From: Chryseobacterium senegalense
Lineage (GTDB): Bacteria; Bacteroidota; Bacteroidia; Flavobacteriales; Weeksellaceae
Assembly: GCA_001403755.1 (NCBI GenBank)
Contig: CYUH01000014.1
Span: forward strand, 186,001 to 250,000
Direction: 5' to 3'
Length of the DNA stretch: 64,000 bases
A program made the translations under genes and the position numbers. Of the stretch, positions 45,194-54,749 are shown one piece after another (the first letter of the stretch is position 1; the number at the start of each line of letters is the position of its first letter). The notes under the pieces are model-generated. The model was not told the DNA's origin, did not search any database, and saw only the letters and a program-made list of their open reading frames with translations.

Positions 45194-45463
45194 TCAGATC
45201 TGCAACTTCACAAATGAGCCTCTAAGCCCCAAATTTGACCCTTTTACCCGTAAAAATGACGCTCCGAACCCCAAAAATGAGGCTCTGAACCCTAAAAATG
45301 AGGTTCGGAACCCCAAATATGAGCCTATGGACCCCAAATGTGAGCCTCTGAACCCCAAACATGATGTTCGGAAGCCCAAAATTGAGCCTCCGAACCCCAA
45401 ATTTGAGCCTTCAAACCGCAAATTTTCGGTAAACAACCTAAACCATGAGCGATGAGACTTCAA
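45194..45463 (-). CDS. Doubtful 89-codon frame through the 21-nt repeat array
   Basis: An open frame starting ATG at 45463 and running through the repeats. It encodes ten heptapeptides of the pattern S-x-L-G-F-R-(G/T/A). There is no signal peptide and no known domain. Because the repeat unit is seven codons, several frames stay open by arithmetic, so an open frame alone is weak evidence. It lies after the ROK terminator and would need its own promoter, none of which I can see. Listed only so that it is not lost. Confidence 0.15.
   Translation of the reverse strand: MKSHRSWFRLFTENLRFEGSNLGFGGSILGFRTSCLGFRGSHLGSIGSYLGFRTSFLGFRASFLGFGASFLRVKGSNLGLRGSFVKLQI
45204..45434. repeat. Tandem repeat array, eleven units of 21 nt
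   Basis: Eleven consecutive units of exactly 21 bases, starting at 45204, 45225, 45246, 45267, 45288, 45309, 45330, 45351, 45372, 45393 and 45414. The consensus begins AACCCCAAA and goes on NATGAGCCTCTG. Units at the ends are more diverged than the central ones. There are no spacers. The array fills most of the 447-base gap between msrA and the ROK gene (45096-45542); the rest of this gap holds the ROK terminator and nothing else that I can identify. Confidence 0.92.
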
Positions 45464-45489
45464 AAATTATTTTGGCAACCTTTAATAAA

Positions 45490-45519
45490 AACGAACATCC
45501 CACTAGTGAGATGTTCGTT
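45490..45519 (-). terminator. Terminator of the ROK gene
   Basis: 10-bp stem (AACGAACATC / GATGTTCGTT), whose loop contains the palindrome CACTAGTG, followed on the reverse strand by a T-rich tract. Confidence 0.8.
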
Positions 45520-45542
45520 GAAATCATTAATGCAGATGTAGT

Positions 45543-46511
45543 TTATTTTTCCCACACCAAAGCGCTTGCACCGAGTATCGCTGCGTCAGCTTCGTCTAGT
45601 TCACTGAAAACTAGTTTAACTTTATTTCTGAAAATCGGGAAAAGGTTTCGCTCCATGTGGAGTTTGGTAGGTTTTAAAATAAAATCTCCCGCTTTGATGA
45701 CCCCACCGAAAAGAAGAATGGCTTCTGGAGAAGAAAACATCACGAAATTTGCTAATGCTTCCCCTAGTTTTTGTCCGGTATATCGGAAAACTTCGATGGC
45801 TGTTGGATCGCCTTTTTTAGCGCATTCATGTACAACCAGAGAATTTATTTCTTCTTCAGGATATTGATTTAGCATAGAATCGGGAAATTCTGCACGCATT
45901 TTTTTGGCGGTAATAGCAATTCCTGTTGCCGATGCATAAGCTTCCAAAGAACCTTCGGAACCGGTACTCCAGTGTTTCCTTCCGCCGGGTTTGATAATGG
46001 TGTGTCCCAATTCCCCTGCGAAACCGTCGTGTCCGTATATTAAATTTCCACCAGAAATAATTCCGCTTCCAACTCCTGTTCCCAATGTCATCATGATGAA
46101 ATCTTTCATTCCTCTTGCTGCGCCAAACATCATTTCGCCGAGTGCGGCTGCGTTGGCATCATTGGTCATTTTGCAGGGAAGTCCGAATTTTTTAGTCATG
46201 AGTTCTGCAAATGGAATTACACCTTTCCAGCGGAGGTTCGGAGCCTGTTCGATGGTTCCTGTATAATAATTTGCATTGGGAGCGCCTACACCAATTCCGT
46301 CGAGTCTTGTTTGGTTGCTATGTTTCTTCATCAAAGGCGATATTTTATCATATAAAGCATCGATGAAGTCTTCAACTTTCTCGTAATCATCGGTTTTAAT
46401 GGTGCCTTTTTCCAGGATTTCCCCGCGGTGGTTCACAAAGCCATATTTGGTATTGGTTCCTCCAATATCGATTCCTAAAGCAATCTGTTTTGACAAATCT
46501 ATTAGTGCCAT
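45543..46511 (-). CDS. ROK-family sugar kinase (glucokinase-like)
   Basis: 322 aa. ATP-binding G-I-D-I-G-G-T-N-T-K near residue 13, catalytic D118 in T-N-D-A-N-A-A-A-L-G-E and G-L-G-T-G-V-G-type loop. H170 in G-E-L-G-H is present but the usual cysteine zinc motif C-x-C-G-x-x-G-C-x-E just after it reads W181-S-T183-G-S-E-G-S188-L-E, with no cysteine. No helix-turn-helix, so an enzyme and not a repressor. Probably phosphorylates glucose or a related sugar. Confidence 0.88.
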   Translation of the reverse strand: MALIDLSKQIALGIDIGGTNTKYGFVNHRGEILEKGTIKTDDYEKVEDFIDALYDKISPLMKKHSNQTRLDGIGVGAPNANYYTGTIEQAPNLRWKGVIPFAELMTKKFGLPCKMTNDANAAALGEMMFGAARGMKDFIMMTLGTGVGSGIISGGNLIYGHDGFAGELGHTIIKPGGRKHWSTGSEGSLEAYASATGIAITAKKMRAEFPDSMLNQYPEEEINSLVVHECAKKGDPTAIEVFRYTGQKLGEALANFVMFSSPEAILLFGGVIKAGDFILKPTKLHMERNLFPIFRNKVKLVFSELDEADAAILGASALVWEK

Positions 46512-46567
46512 TCAAAAAAAAATTTAGACTTTAAAAGTACAACAAATTCACATTACGTTAACAAAAA

Positions 46568-46591
46568 AACTTCTCCAAAGTTGGAGAAGTT
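46568..46591 (-). terminator. Terminator of secA
   Basis: 11-bp stem (AACTTCTCCAA and its complement) and a T run on the reverse strand. Confidence 0.85.
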
Positions 46592-46617
46592 GCTATGATA
46601 AATTTTATCTCTTTGTG

Positions 46618-49600
46618 TTATGCAGGGATTTCGCCTTTGTACAAGAAAGAAATGATCTCTTTGTTTACTTTTTCGATCATTTCGCTGAAAAGGTAGAAGG
46701 ATTCTTGTTTGTAAATTACCAATGGATCTTTCTGTTCGTACACTGCACCTTGTGAAGAACGTCTTAAATCATCCATTTCGCGCAAGTGTAATTTCCAGTT
46801 TTCATCGATGATAGCGAGCGAAATATTTTTCTCGAAATCATTAATTAAAGATTCGCATTTGGTTTCATAAGCTTCTTTCAGATCCGTAACGATCGTCATG
46901 GTTTTGATCCCGTCGGTGAAAGGAACTTGAATCATTTTGAACATAGAACCTTGGTTTTGGTACACATTTTCAATAATTGGGAATGCTTTTTCTTTCAAAA
47001 GTTCTAGTTTCATGCGGTAATCTTCTGAAGCAGCTTTAAATACTGCATTGGTGATATCCGCAACGGTTTTGTTTTTGAATTCCGTTTCAGAAACCGGAGC
47101 TTCCATGGTGAAATTTTTGATGATTTCGTATTCAAAATCTTTGTAGTCGCCTTCTAATTTTGTTTTGGTAACAATAGATTGGGCAACATCAAAAATCATA
47201 TTCGAAATGTCATATTTCAAGTGATCTCCGAAGAGCGCATTTTTTCTTCTTTTATAGATTACATCACGCTGCTTGTTCATCACATCATCATATTCCAGCA
47301 ATCTTTTTCTGATTCCGAAGTTATTTTCTTCTACTTTTTTCTGTGCTCTTTCGATGGATTTGGAAATCATTCCGTGCTGGATTACCTCGCCTTCTTTGTG
47401 TCCCATTCTATCCATCATTTTTGCGATTCTTTCCGAACCGAAAAGACGCATCAAGTTATCTTCCAAAGAAACATAGAACTGAGAACTACCCGGATCTCCT
47501 TGTCGGCCGGCTCTACCGCGTAACTGGCGGTCAACTCTTCGGGAGTCGTGTCGTTCGGTACCGATGATTGCTAAACCACCGTTGGCTTTTACATCGCCTT
47601 GTAGTTTAATATCTGTACCTCTACCTGCCATGTTGGTAGCAATGGTTACAACGCCCGGTCCACCTGCCATTGCAACAATTTCAGCTTCTCTGGCGTGTAA
47701 TTTTGCGTTCAGTACGTTGTGTTCTATTTTTCTAAGTTGAAGAGCTCTAGAAAGTAATTGAGAAATTTCCACGGAGGTTGTACCCACCAAAACTGGTCTT
47801 CCCGCAGCGGTTAATCTTTCGATTTCTTCGATTACTGCATTATATTTTTCACGGTTTGTTTTGAAAACTAAATCCTGTTTGTCCTCGCGTTGTATCGGTC
47901 TATTGGTAGGAATTACTACTACATCAAGTTTGTAGATTTCCCAAAGTTCTCCCGCTTCAGTTTCCGCGGTTCCGGTCATCCCCGCAAGTTTGTTGTACAT
48001 TCGGAAATAATTCTGAAGTGTTATGGTTGCGAATGTTTGCGTAGCGGCTTCAATCTTCACATTTTCTTTTGCCTCAATCGCTTGGTGCAATCCGTCGGAA
48101 TATCTTCTTCCTTCCATGATACGGCCGGTTTGCTCGTCCACGATTTTTACTTCCCCATCGATAACAACATATTCATCATCTTTTTCGAAAAGGGTATAAG
48201 CTTTCAATAGCTGACTAAGGGTGTGAACTCTTTCAGACTTTACAGCAAATTCACTGAAAAGTTTTTCTTTTGCTTCAAATTCTTCTTCTTTAGATAAATT
48301 TTTAGCTTCAAGCTCAGCTATTTCGGTAGCGATATCGTTTAGTACAAAGAAATCTTTGTCTTCGTTCCCGGCTGACATATATTCTACGCCTCGGTCAGTA
48401 AGATCGATTTGGTTGTTCTTTTCGTCGATTACGAAATATAAATCCTTGTCAACAATCGGCATATCGCGATTGTTGTCTGCCATGTACTGTCCTTCGGTTT
48501 TCTGAAGAAGGGCTTTGTTTCCGCTTTCAGAAAGGAATTTAATTAAAGGTCGAGATTTTGGTAAACCTCGGTAGGCTTGCAATAATTTGAAGCCACCTTC
48601 TTTTGTATTTCCGTTGGCAATTAATTTTTTTGCTTCATTAAAAATTGCTGAAACTGTTTTTTTCTGAATTTCAACGATTCTATCAACTGAAGGTTTTAAA
48701 ACATCGTATTCTTGACGGTCACCTTGTGGAACAGGCCCTGAAATAATCAATGGTGTTCTTGCATCATCCACCAAAACAGAATCTACCTCATCAATAATGG
48801 CAAAGTTCAGCTCGCGCTGTACTAATTCATTAGGGTTGGTTACCATATTATCTCTAAGGTAATCGAATCCGAATTCGTTGTTGGTTCCGTAAGTAATACT
48901 AGAGTTGTAAGCTTTTCTTCTTGCATCGGAATTAGGCTGGTGCAAATCGATACAATCAATTGTTAAACCGTGGAATTGGTAAAGTGGCCCCATCCAAGCG
49001 GAGTCTCTTTTCGCCAAATAATCGTTTACGGTTACTACATGAACCCCTCTTTCGGGTAATGCATTGAGGTATATTGGTAAAGTCCCTACGAGAGTTTTAC
49101 CTTCACCAGTTGCCATCTCCGCAATTTTTCCGCTATGAAGAACGATACCACCTATGAACTGTACGTCGTAATGTACCATATCCCAATGTACGGCAGTTCC
49201 GGCAGCATCCCACTTGTTTTTCCAGATAGCGGTGTCGCCTTGTACTTCAACGAAATCTTTCGTAGCCGCCAATTCACGATCCAAATCGGTCGCAGTAACA
49301 CGGATTTCTCCGTTTTGCGCCAATCTTCTGGCTGTTTCTTTAATTAATGCAAATGCTTCCGGAAGGATCTCATTGAGGACCTTCTCTTCTACTTCGTAAG
49401 AATCTTTTTTAAGCTTTTCTACTTTGGTAAAAAGTTCCTCTTTTTCATCAACATTGGTTGAATTCTTAATTCGTTCTTTGGTTTGCTCTATTTGAGAGGT
49501 AAAGTTTGTGGTAGCAGCTTTTAATTTTTCTTTAAATTCTGCTGTTTTTCCTCTTAGCCCATCATCAGATAATTCTTGAATTTTTGGTTCAACCGCTTTT

Positions 49601-49689
49601 ATTTTATTCAGTACTTTTTTTACTTCTTTCAGGTCGGTCGCATTTTTATCGCCCAAGAAACCCTTAAGAACTTTGTCTATAAAACCCAT
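46618..49689 (-). CDS. secA: Preprotein translocase ATPase SecA
   Basis: 1023 aa motor of the Sec export channel. Walker A A193-T-G-E-G-K198-T, Walker B/DEAD box [16 protein letters not shown], helicase motifs such as T-N-M-A-G-R-G-T-D and [11 protein letters not shown]. It has extra segments compared with E. coli (901 aa) in the N-terminal region (about 45-105) and in the preprotein-binding part. The C-terminus stops at F-L-Y-K-G-E-I-P-A, without the cysteine zinc tail that many SecA proteins carry. Confidence 0.96.
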   Translation of the reverse strand: MGFIDKVLKGFLGDKNATDLKEVKKVLNKIKAVEPKIQELSDDGLRGKTAEFKEKLKAATTNFTSQIEQTKERIKNSTNVDEKEELFTKVEKLKKDSYEVEEKVLNEILPEAFALIKETARRLAQNGEIRVTATDLDRELAATKDFVEVQGDTAIWKNKWDAAGTAVHWDMVHYDVQFIGGIVLHSGKIAEMATGEGKTLVGTLPIYLNALPERGVHVVTVNDYLAKRDSAWMGPLYQFHGLTIDCIDLHQPNSDARRKAYNSSITYGTNNEFGFDYLRDNMVTNPNELVQRELNFAIIDEVDSVLVDDARTPLIISGPVPQGDRQEYDVLKPSVDRIVEIQKKTVSAIFNEAKKLIANGNTKEGGFKLLQAYRGLPKSRPLIKFLSESGNKALLQKTEGQYMADNNRDMPIVDKDLYFVIDEKNNQIDLTDRGVEYMSAGNEDKDFFVLNDIATEIAELEAKNLSKEEEFEAKEKLFSEFAVKSERVHTLSQLLKAYTLFEKDDEYVVIDGEVKIVDEQTGRIMEGRRYSDGLHQAIEAKENVKIEAATQTFATITLQNYFRMYNKLAGMTGTAETEAGELWEIYKLDVVVIPTNRPIQREDKQDLVFKTNREKYNAVIEEIERLTAAGRPVLVGTTSVEISQLLSRALQLRKIEHNVLNAKLHAREAEIVAMAGGPGVVTIATNMAGRGTDIKLQGDVKANGGLAIIGTERHDSRRVDRQLRGRAGRQGDPGSSQFYVSLEDNLMRLFGSERIAKMMDRMGHKEGEVIQHGMISKSIERAQKKVEENNFGIRKRLLEYDDVMNKQRDVIYKRRKNALFGDHLKYDISNMIFDVAQSIVTKTKLEGDYKDFEYEIIKNFTMEAPVSETEFKNKTVADITNAVFKAASEDYRMKLELLKEKAFPIIENVYQNQGSMFKMIQVPFTDGIKTMTIVTDLKEAYETKCESLINDFEKNISLAIIDENWKLHLREMDDLRRSSQGAVYEQKDPLVIYKQESFYLFSEMIEKVNKEIISFLYKGEIPA

Positions 49690-49767
49690 AAGTATTTGCT
49701 TTCGGCCAGCTGAAAAAGCGTGGCCATTTAAAAGAATTTAGTTTTAGAATTTTTCTAAAATATAAAA

Positions 49768-49788
49768 AGTCGATAATCGCTGTCGACT
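49768..49788 (-). terminator. Probable terminator of the DUF2795 gene
   Basis: 6-bp stem AGTCGA / TCGACT, then TTTT and more T-rich sequence on the reverse strand. Confidence 0.5.
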
Positions 49789-49803
49789 AACGACTGCATT
49801 TTT

Positions 49804-50025
49804 TTAATATTCGTCTTCGTTCCATAGGAAGTCGTCATCCGTCGGATAATCACTCCAAACTTCTTCTATGGATTCATAAATTTCCCCTTCATCTTCAATC
49901 GCTTGAAGATTTTCAACTACTTCCATTGGTGCACCTGTTCTAATTGCGTAATCAATAAGTTCCGCTTTAGTCATCGGCCAAGGCGCGTCGCTTAAATAAG
50001 AAGCTAATTCTAATGTCCAATACAT
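49804..50025 (-). CDS. DUF2795 domain protein
   Basis: 73 aa from the ATG at 50025, which fits a -7 element at 50041-50048; a longer frame to 50064 would cover that element. W-T-L-E-L-A-S-Y-L-S-D-A-P-W-P-M-T-K opens the DUF2795 region, which continues with A-E-L-I-D-Y-A and V-V-E-N-L-Q. The C-terminus is very acidic (many D/E and W). Function unknown. Confidence 0.85.
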   Translation of the reverse strand: MYWTLELASYLSDAPWPMTKAELIDYAIRTGAPMEVVENLQAIEDEGEIYESIEEVWSDYPTDDDFLWNEDEY

Positions 50026-50040
50026 ATCATTATTTTTTTG

Positions 50041-50048
50041 CAAAAGTA
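50041..50048 (-). promoter_or_regulatory. Putative -7 element for the DUF2795 gene
   Basis: Reverse strand TACTTTTG, 15 bases before the ATG. Confidence 0.4.
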
Positions 50049-50121
50049 TAAAAATAGGCGACATAAAAAAGGGATTTTGCCGCTGATTTTCAATAAACTT
50101 AGATTTTTAATTTTAAATTTT

Positions 50122-51150
50122 TCAAGTAGCGTTTCTCAAAAACCATTCCACAAACTTTTTTATGCCATTTTGGAAACGAATCGTAGGTTGATAGCCAATT
50201 AATCTTTTAGCTTTTTGCACATCTGCATTGGTTTTTGGCATATCGCCAGGTTGCGAGGGCAGGTAGTTTCTATCGGCTTTTTTGTCCAGATTTTCCTCTA
50301 AAGTCGACAGCATTTCATTCAAATTAATCACCTCATTTTCTCCTAAATTGATGATTTCATAAACGGATTCGTTTCGTTCTAAATAATGAATCGATTTCAT
50401 GATTCCATCAATGATATCATCAATATAAGTGTAGTCTCTAGCGCTGGAACCATCCCCGTAAAAAGGGATTTTTCCATTTTCTTGGATGATTTTTGTAAAC
50501 TTATGAATCGCCAAATCCGGTCGTTGCCGAGGTCCGTAAACGGTAAAAAAACGCAGATGAATCATGTCGATTTCATACAAATGATGGTAAACGTGTCCCA
50601 TAATTTCGCCACATTTTTTGGTTGCAGCGTAATGTGAAATAGGACGGTCGACATTATCGGTTTCTGTAAATGGGATCTTACTGTTATTTCCATAAACACT
50701 TGAACTTGAAGCGCATATGAATTTTTTAATCTTAAATTCTTTACATGTTTCCCAAAGATTCATGGTTCCGCGAACGTTTACTTCCGCATAATCGAGAGGG
50801 TTTTCGATGGAGGGGCGAATTCCTGCTAAAGCAGCTAAATGAATCACCATATCAATTTGATGTTTCGAGAAGATATTTTTCAGGCCATCGATATCTCTAA
50901 TATCCTGATAATAAAGTTGATAATTTTTGCTGGATGTTTCAAAAATTAATTTCTGAATATCGTGTTCCTTATCGTAGTAGGAAAATTCCGAAGTTTTGTT
51001 GACTGAATCGAAAGTGTTTTTTATTTTAATTTTATAGTCATAAAAATCATCAAAGTTGTCAATATTAATGACAGAATGTCCATTTTTTAATAGACATTCC
51101 ACCAAATGCGATCCTATGAATCCACTTCCGCCGGTGACCAAATATTTCAT
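50122..51150 (-). CDS. NAD-dependent nucleotide-sugar epimerase (UDP-glucuronate 4-epimerase-like)
   Basis: 342 aa extended short-chain dehydrogenase. NAD motif G-G-S-G-F-I-G-S at 7-14, active-site A-S-S-S-S-V-Y-G and Y-A-A-T-K (Tyr and Lys), and the R-F-F-T-V-Y-G-P-R-Q-R-P-D motif common in UDP-glucuronate epimerases. An insertion near 45-75 is rich in charged residues. It could also be a GDP-mannose or UDP-glucose-type epimerase. Probably feeds surface polysaccharide synthesis. Confidence 0.85.
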   Translation of the reverse strand: MKYLVTGGSGFIGSHLVECLLKNGHSVINIDNFDDFYDYKIKIKNTFDSVNKTSEFSYYDKEHDIQKLIFETSSKNYQLYYQDIRDIDGLKNIFSKHQIDMVIHLAALAGIRPSIENPLDYAEVNVRGTMNLWETCKEFKIKKFICASSSSVYGNNSKIPFTETDNVDRPISHYAATKKCGEIMGHVYHHLYEIDMIHLRFFTVYGPRQRPDLAIHKFTKIIQENGKIPFYGDGSSARDYTYIDDIIDGIMKSIHYLERNESVYEIINLGENEVINLNEMLSTLEENLDKKADRNYLPSQPGDMPKTNADVQKAKRLIGYQPTIRFQNGIKKFVEWFLRNAT

Positions 51151-51169
51151 CTGTGGTTTTTAATTCCCA

Positions 51170-51177
51170 CAAATTTA
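51170..51177 (-). promoter_or_regulatory. Putative -7 element for the epimerase gene
   Basis: Reverse strand TAAATTTG, 19 bases before the ATG, in the 66-base gap between divergent genes. Confidence 0.4.
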
Positions 51178-51216
51178 ATTAAAATCAAATCATTATTTTT
51201 ACGAAAATATTTAATT

Positions 51217-52020
51217 ATGCAATTCTCCGGACAAATTCTAAAAATGATCACCCAAAACGGCAAACCGATTCAATATTTTCTGAATATTTCGGATGATTTA
51301 ATTAATTTGAACCAGCTGATTGGCAAAAATTTAAGGATTAAACATATCGGTTACCAATGTGTAAACTGCGGGAATGATGAGAAAATTTATCGAATGGGTT
51401 TTTGCAAAAAATGCTTTTTCGAAAGCCCGTATGCAAGCGATACGATTATCCGTCCGGAACTTTCAACGGCTCATCTTGGAATTGCAGAACGGGATTTGGA
51501 AGTTGAAAAATCCATACAATTGCAACCGCATGTTGTGTATTTGGCCTATACTGGAGATGTGAAAGTAGGGGTGACGCGAGAGTCCCAAATTCCGACCCGG
51601 TGGATCGATCAGGGAGCTACTTTTGCGATTCCTATTGCGAAGACTGAAAATCGATACGAAGCTGGAATGATAGAAGTAGCTTTGAAAGAACATCTTGCAG
51701 ATAAAACCAATTGGCGAAAAATGCTGGAAGATGAATACGAAGATGATTTGGATCTGGCGGATTTTCGCGAGAAAATTAAAGACTATTTTCCGGAAGATTA
51801 TAAGAGCTTTTATTTGATGGAACACGAAATGACTCGCCTGGATTATCCATACGAAGCTCCCGAAAAAATCAATTCGTTTACTTTGGATAAAAAGCCGGAA
51901 TTCGAAGGTGTTTTAAAAGGAATCAAAGGTCAATACCTCTCCTTTGAGGGCGGTAATTTCATCAATGTGCGAGGTCACGAAGGGTATATGGTGGAATTGG
52001 AGGTTTCCAAGCTCAATTAG
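51217..52020 (+). CDS. DUF2797 domain protein
   Basis: 267 aa from the ATG at 51217; a longer open frame back to 51106 would run into the epimerase gene. A zinc-ribbon-like pair of CxxC motifs is seen at C48-x2-C51 and C63-x2-C66. After it the H-V-V-Y-L-A-Y-T-G-D-V-K-V-G-V-T segment resembles a GIY-YIG-like fold, and the R-W-x-D-Q-G-A motif is typical of DUF2797. Biochemical role unknown. Divergent from the epimerase gene. Confidence 0.85.
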   Translation: MQFSGQILKMITQNGKPIQYFLNISDDLINLNQLIGKNLRIKHIGYQCVNCGNDEKIYRMGFCKKCFFESPYASDTIIRPELSTAHLGIAERDLEVEKSIQLQPHVVYLAYTGDVKVGVTRESQIPTRWIDQGATFAIPIAKTENRYEAGMIEVALKEHLADKTNWRKMLEDEYEDDLDLADFREKIKDYFPEDYKSFYLMEHEMTRLDYPYEAPEKINSFTLDKKPEFEGVLKGIKGQYLSFEGGNFINVRGHEGYMVELEVSKLN

Positions 52021-52080
52021 GAGAAGTAGTTTTTACACATCAAATAAAATTATTGGCACAAAATTTTAATCCTCAGCAGA

Positions 52081-54732
52081 ATGAAGAAAATCTACCTGAA
52101 AATTTTGTCGATTACTTTAGGAATTGTTTTCCTTGTAATTTTAATTGCCAATTTCGGAATCAACTTTTGGCTAAAATATCAACTTCCGGATTTCATTAAA
52201 AACAATACTGCTTACAAGATTTCTTACCAAAAACTCGAGGTAAATTTAGGAACGGGTGCGATTTTCGCCACAGGAATTTCTGTGAATAATAAAAACCCGC
52301 AAAACCACGCCATAATAGGACTTCAGGGAACCGTGGATACGCTTTCCGTTTCTAGGATCGGGCTTTATGATGTCATTGTCAATAAAAGTTTTAGCGCCAA
52401 CAACTTGGAATTGAATAATCCTAATTTGAAAATTATTCTTCCAAAACCGTCAGATAAAAATACAGGTAAAAAGAAAAATCCTTTTGTCCTGGAGAACATC
52501 AATATTAGAAAAGGTAATATAGAGATTTTTCGACACGACAAACAAAAATTTTTGTCGGTAAAAGATCTTAATCTTCTTCTTGAAAAGTTAAAATTAAGTA
52601 ATGATCCGAAAGAGGGAAAACTGCCGATCATCTTCGATCAGTATGACATTAATGCAAAGAATATTTTTTATCGTCCAGATAATGTTTATGCATTCACAGC
52701 GACCAATATATCCACCAAAACTGGGCAACTCAGCATCAAGAATTTTGCGATGCATCCTCTGTTGTCTTACGCTAATTTCAGACGATTTTATCCAAAAAAG
52801 CGTAATCTTTTCGATTTGAAAACATCTGAGATGGAGTTTAAAGGTTTCATTTTAAAAGATGATAAGATTTCATTAAACAAAGTTCGTTTTGTAAATCCAG
52901 ACTTGAAGATGTACACTACCGATGTGAAACCTGCCGACAAAGAAAAAAGTTTTACTTATGATGTGAATCTAGAAGATGTGATCATGGATGATGCGAAAAT
53001 CCTGATTTTGAAGCCAGACGGAACACCAAAATTTGCCACTGAAAAGCTCAATATGAGCATCAATAAATTGATGATGGATGACCAGACAGCGAAGGGAAAT
53101 ATTCCGTTTGAGTACAATGATTTTAAGATTAATGCACGACAAATCAATTATATATCGGCCTCTGAAAACGTGAAAGTTGCCGCAGCAGAAATCAATTCCA
53201 AATCTGCAAATCTTCAGAATATTTCGGTTAAGCCAACCGTTGCAATCTCCGATAAGACTTTGTTGGATTTGAGTTCGCAACAAGTTTTTTTGAAGGTGAA
53301 TGAGTGGAAATTTATTGATAATAAACTTAAGCTAGATGTCGATAATGTATTGATTTCCAATTTGAACGGAAACATTAAATTTCCAGAAAATCCTAAAAAT
53401 AAGAAACCAACTTTTGATGGAATTGCATTCCCATTAATCGTAAGGAATGTACAACTGAAAAATTCGAACCTCGTTCTTGGAAAACAAAACAATCCAGTGC
53501 AATTCAATGATTTAAACGCTACATTAAAAAATCTTGAAATGAACGAAACGACGGTAAAGGGTAAAATACCTTTTAAAGTTGGATATTATGGATTTTCCGC
53601 CAGGAATTTCAATTACAAAACGCAATTTTACCGTTTTTCAGCCTCGTTGCTGAAATTGAATAGAAACGCTGCACAGATTTCCAATTTCGAGATGATACCC
53701 ACAATGTCGCGAGCAGAATTTATCCGAAAAATTCCGACCGAAAAAGATCTTTACAATTTGAAAGTCAATCAAATTACGATGAATGGGAATTGGGATTTTG
53801 CGTCATCAAATCCTTATTTAAACGCTTCTCAACTGACTTTAAATGGAATGAATGCGGAGATTTTCAGAAGTAAAATTCCTAAAGATGATCTATCGGAAAA
53901 GCCTCTGTATTCCAAATTACTAAGAAGTATTAAAATGCCAATGTTTATTGAGCAATTGAATGTAAAGAATTCATTTTTGCAATACGAGGAAGATACCAAA
54001 AAAAGTGACGGGCCCGGAAAGTTGACCTTCAATCATTTTAATATGAATGTGAAAAAGCTCAATTCAGGAAAAATGAAAGGAAAACCCACGCATGTTCCGA
54101 TTGAAATTCATTGCAAATTCATGAATGTTTCACCAATGAATGTAAAATGGAGTTTCGATACCGCCAAAATGGATGATGCCTTTGCAATTTCCGGGAATAT
54201 TTCAGATTTGCCGGCTGCTGAAATTAATCCGTTTATTGAACCTTATTTGAAAATCCGCGCTACTGGAGATATCTCTGATTTGATTTTTGATTTTAAAGGA
54301 AATTATAAAGGTTTGAATGGTCTCTTGAAAATGAAACATAAAAATTTGCGGGTTTCGATATTGAAAGAAACCGGTGAAAAAAACAAGTTGCTTTCTGCGG
54401 TAGCCAATATTTTCGTGAGAACAGATTCGGGAAAATATCCCGAATCTGTTCCTGTGGATGATGTGCCGCGCGACAAAACGAAATCATTTTTCAACCTTTT
54501 TTGGAAAGGAATCGAAGAGGGTTTGAAGAAAACACTGATCGGAAAAAATATTGAAGTCACCGAAAAGAAAGTGAAAAATACGGTTGAAAACACTAAAACT
54601 GCGTTGGAAAAAAACAAAAAGAAACTGAAGGAAACCAAACAGGAAGTGAAGGAAAAAGTACAAAACGTAAAAGAAAATATCAACGGAAAACCCTTGCTCA
54701 AGAATGTTTTCAGAAAAAAATCCGAAAAATAA
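52081..54732 (+). CDS. AsmA-like inner-membrane protein
   Basis: 883 aa. One membrane helix at about 7-30, followed by a long beta-rich periplasmic region with repeating short strands (patterns such as L-K-L-S-N-L-N and N-I-N-I-R-K-G-N-I-E-I), as in AsmA/DUF748 proteins thought to move lipids across the periplasm. The C-terminal 90 residues are Lys/Glu-rich coiled coil (T-V-E-N-T-K-T-A-L-E-K). The DUF748/AsmA label is by resemblance of the overall layout, not by a diagnostic motif. A terminator overlaps the stop. Confidence 0.7.
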   Translation: MKKIYLKILSITLGIVFLVILIANFGINFWLKYQLPDFIKNNTAYKISYQKLEVNLGTGAIFATGISVNNKNPQNHAIIGLQGTVDTLSVSRIGLYDVIVNKSFSANNLELNNPNLKIILPKPSDKNTGKKKNPFVLENINIRKGNIEIFRHDKQKFLSVKDLNLLLEKLKLSNDPKEGKLPIIFDQYDINAKNIFYRPDNVYAFTATNISTKTGQLSIKNFAMHPLLSYANFRRFYPKKRNLFDLKTSEMEFKGFILKDDKISLNKVRFVNPDLKMYTTDVKPADKEKSFTYDVNLEDVIMDDAKILILKPDGTPKFATEKLNMSINKLMMDDQTAKGNIPFEYNDFKINARQINYISASENVKVAAAEINSKSANLQNISVKPTVAISDKTLLDLSSQQVFLKVNEWKFIDNKLKLDVDNVLISNLNGNIKFPENPKNKKPTFDGIAFPLIVRNVQLKNSNLVLGKQNNPVQFNDLNATLKNLEMNETTVKGKIPFKVGYYGFSARNFNYKTQFYRFSASLLKLNRNAAQISNFEMIPTMSRAEFIRKIPTEKDLYNLKVNQITMNGNWDFASSNPYLNASQLTLNGMNAEIFRSKIPKDDLSEKPLYSKLLRSIKMPMFIEQLNVKNSFLQYEEDTKKSDGPGKLTFNHFNMNVKKLNSGKMKGKPTHVPIEIHCKFMNVSPMNVKWSFDTAKMDDAFAISGNISDLPAAEINPFIEPYLKIRATGDISDLIFDFKGNYKGLNGLLKMKHKNLRVSILKETGEKNKLLSAVANIFVRTDSGKYPESVPVDDVPRDKTKSFFNLFWKGIEEGLKKTLIGKNIEVTEKKVKNTVENTKTALEKNKKKLKETKQEVKEKVQNVKENINGKPLLKNVFRKKSEK

Positions 54733-54741
54733 ATTTCGGAT
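54720..54741 (+). terminator. Terminator overlapping the AsmA-like gene stop
   Basis: 8-bp stem ATCCGAAA / TTTCGGAT, with the stop codon in the loop, then a run of eight Ts. Confidence 0.75.
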
Positions 54742-54749
54742 AATTTTTT

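Noticed and set aside
45204-45434. CRISPR array
   Set aside because: Units are 21 bases and contiguous, with no unique spacers and no cas genes in the window.
45204-45440. Forward-strand coding sequence through the repeats (N-P-K-x-E-P-x heptads)
   Set aside because: The frame is open but the first ATG is in the middle of the array, with no start codon upstream before a stop; so it is mentioned in the finding only.
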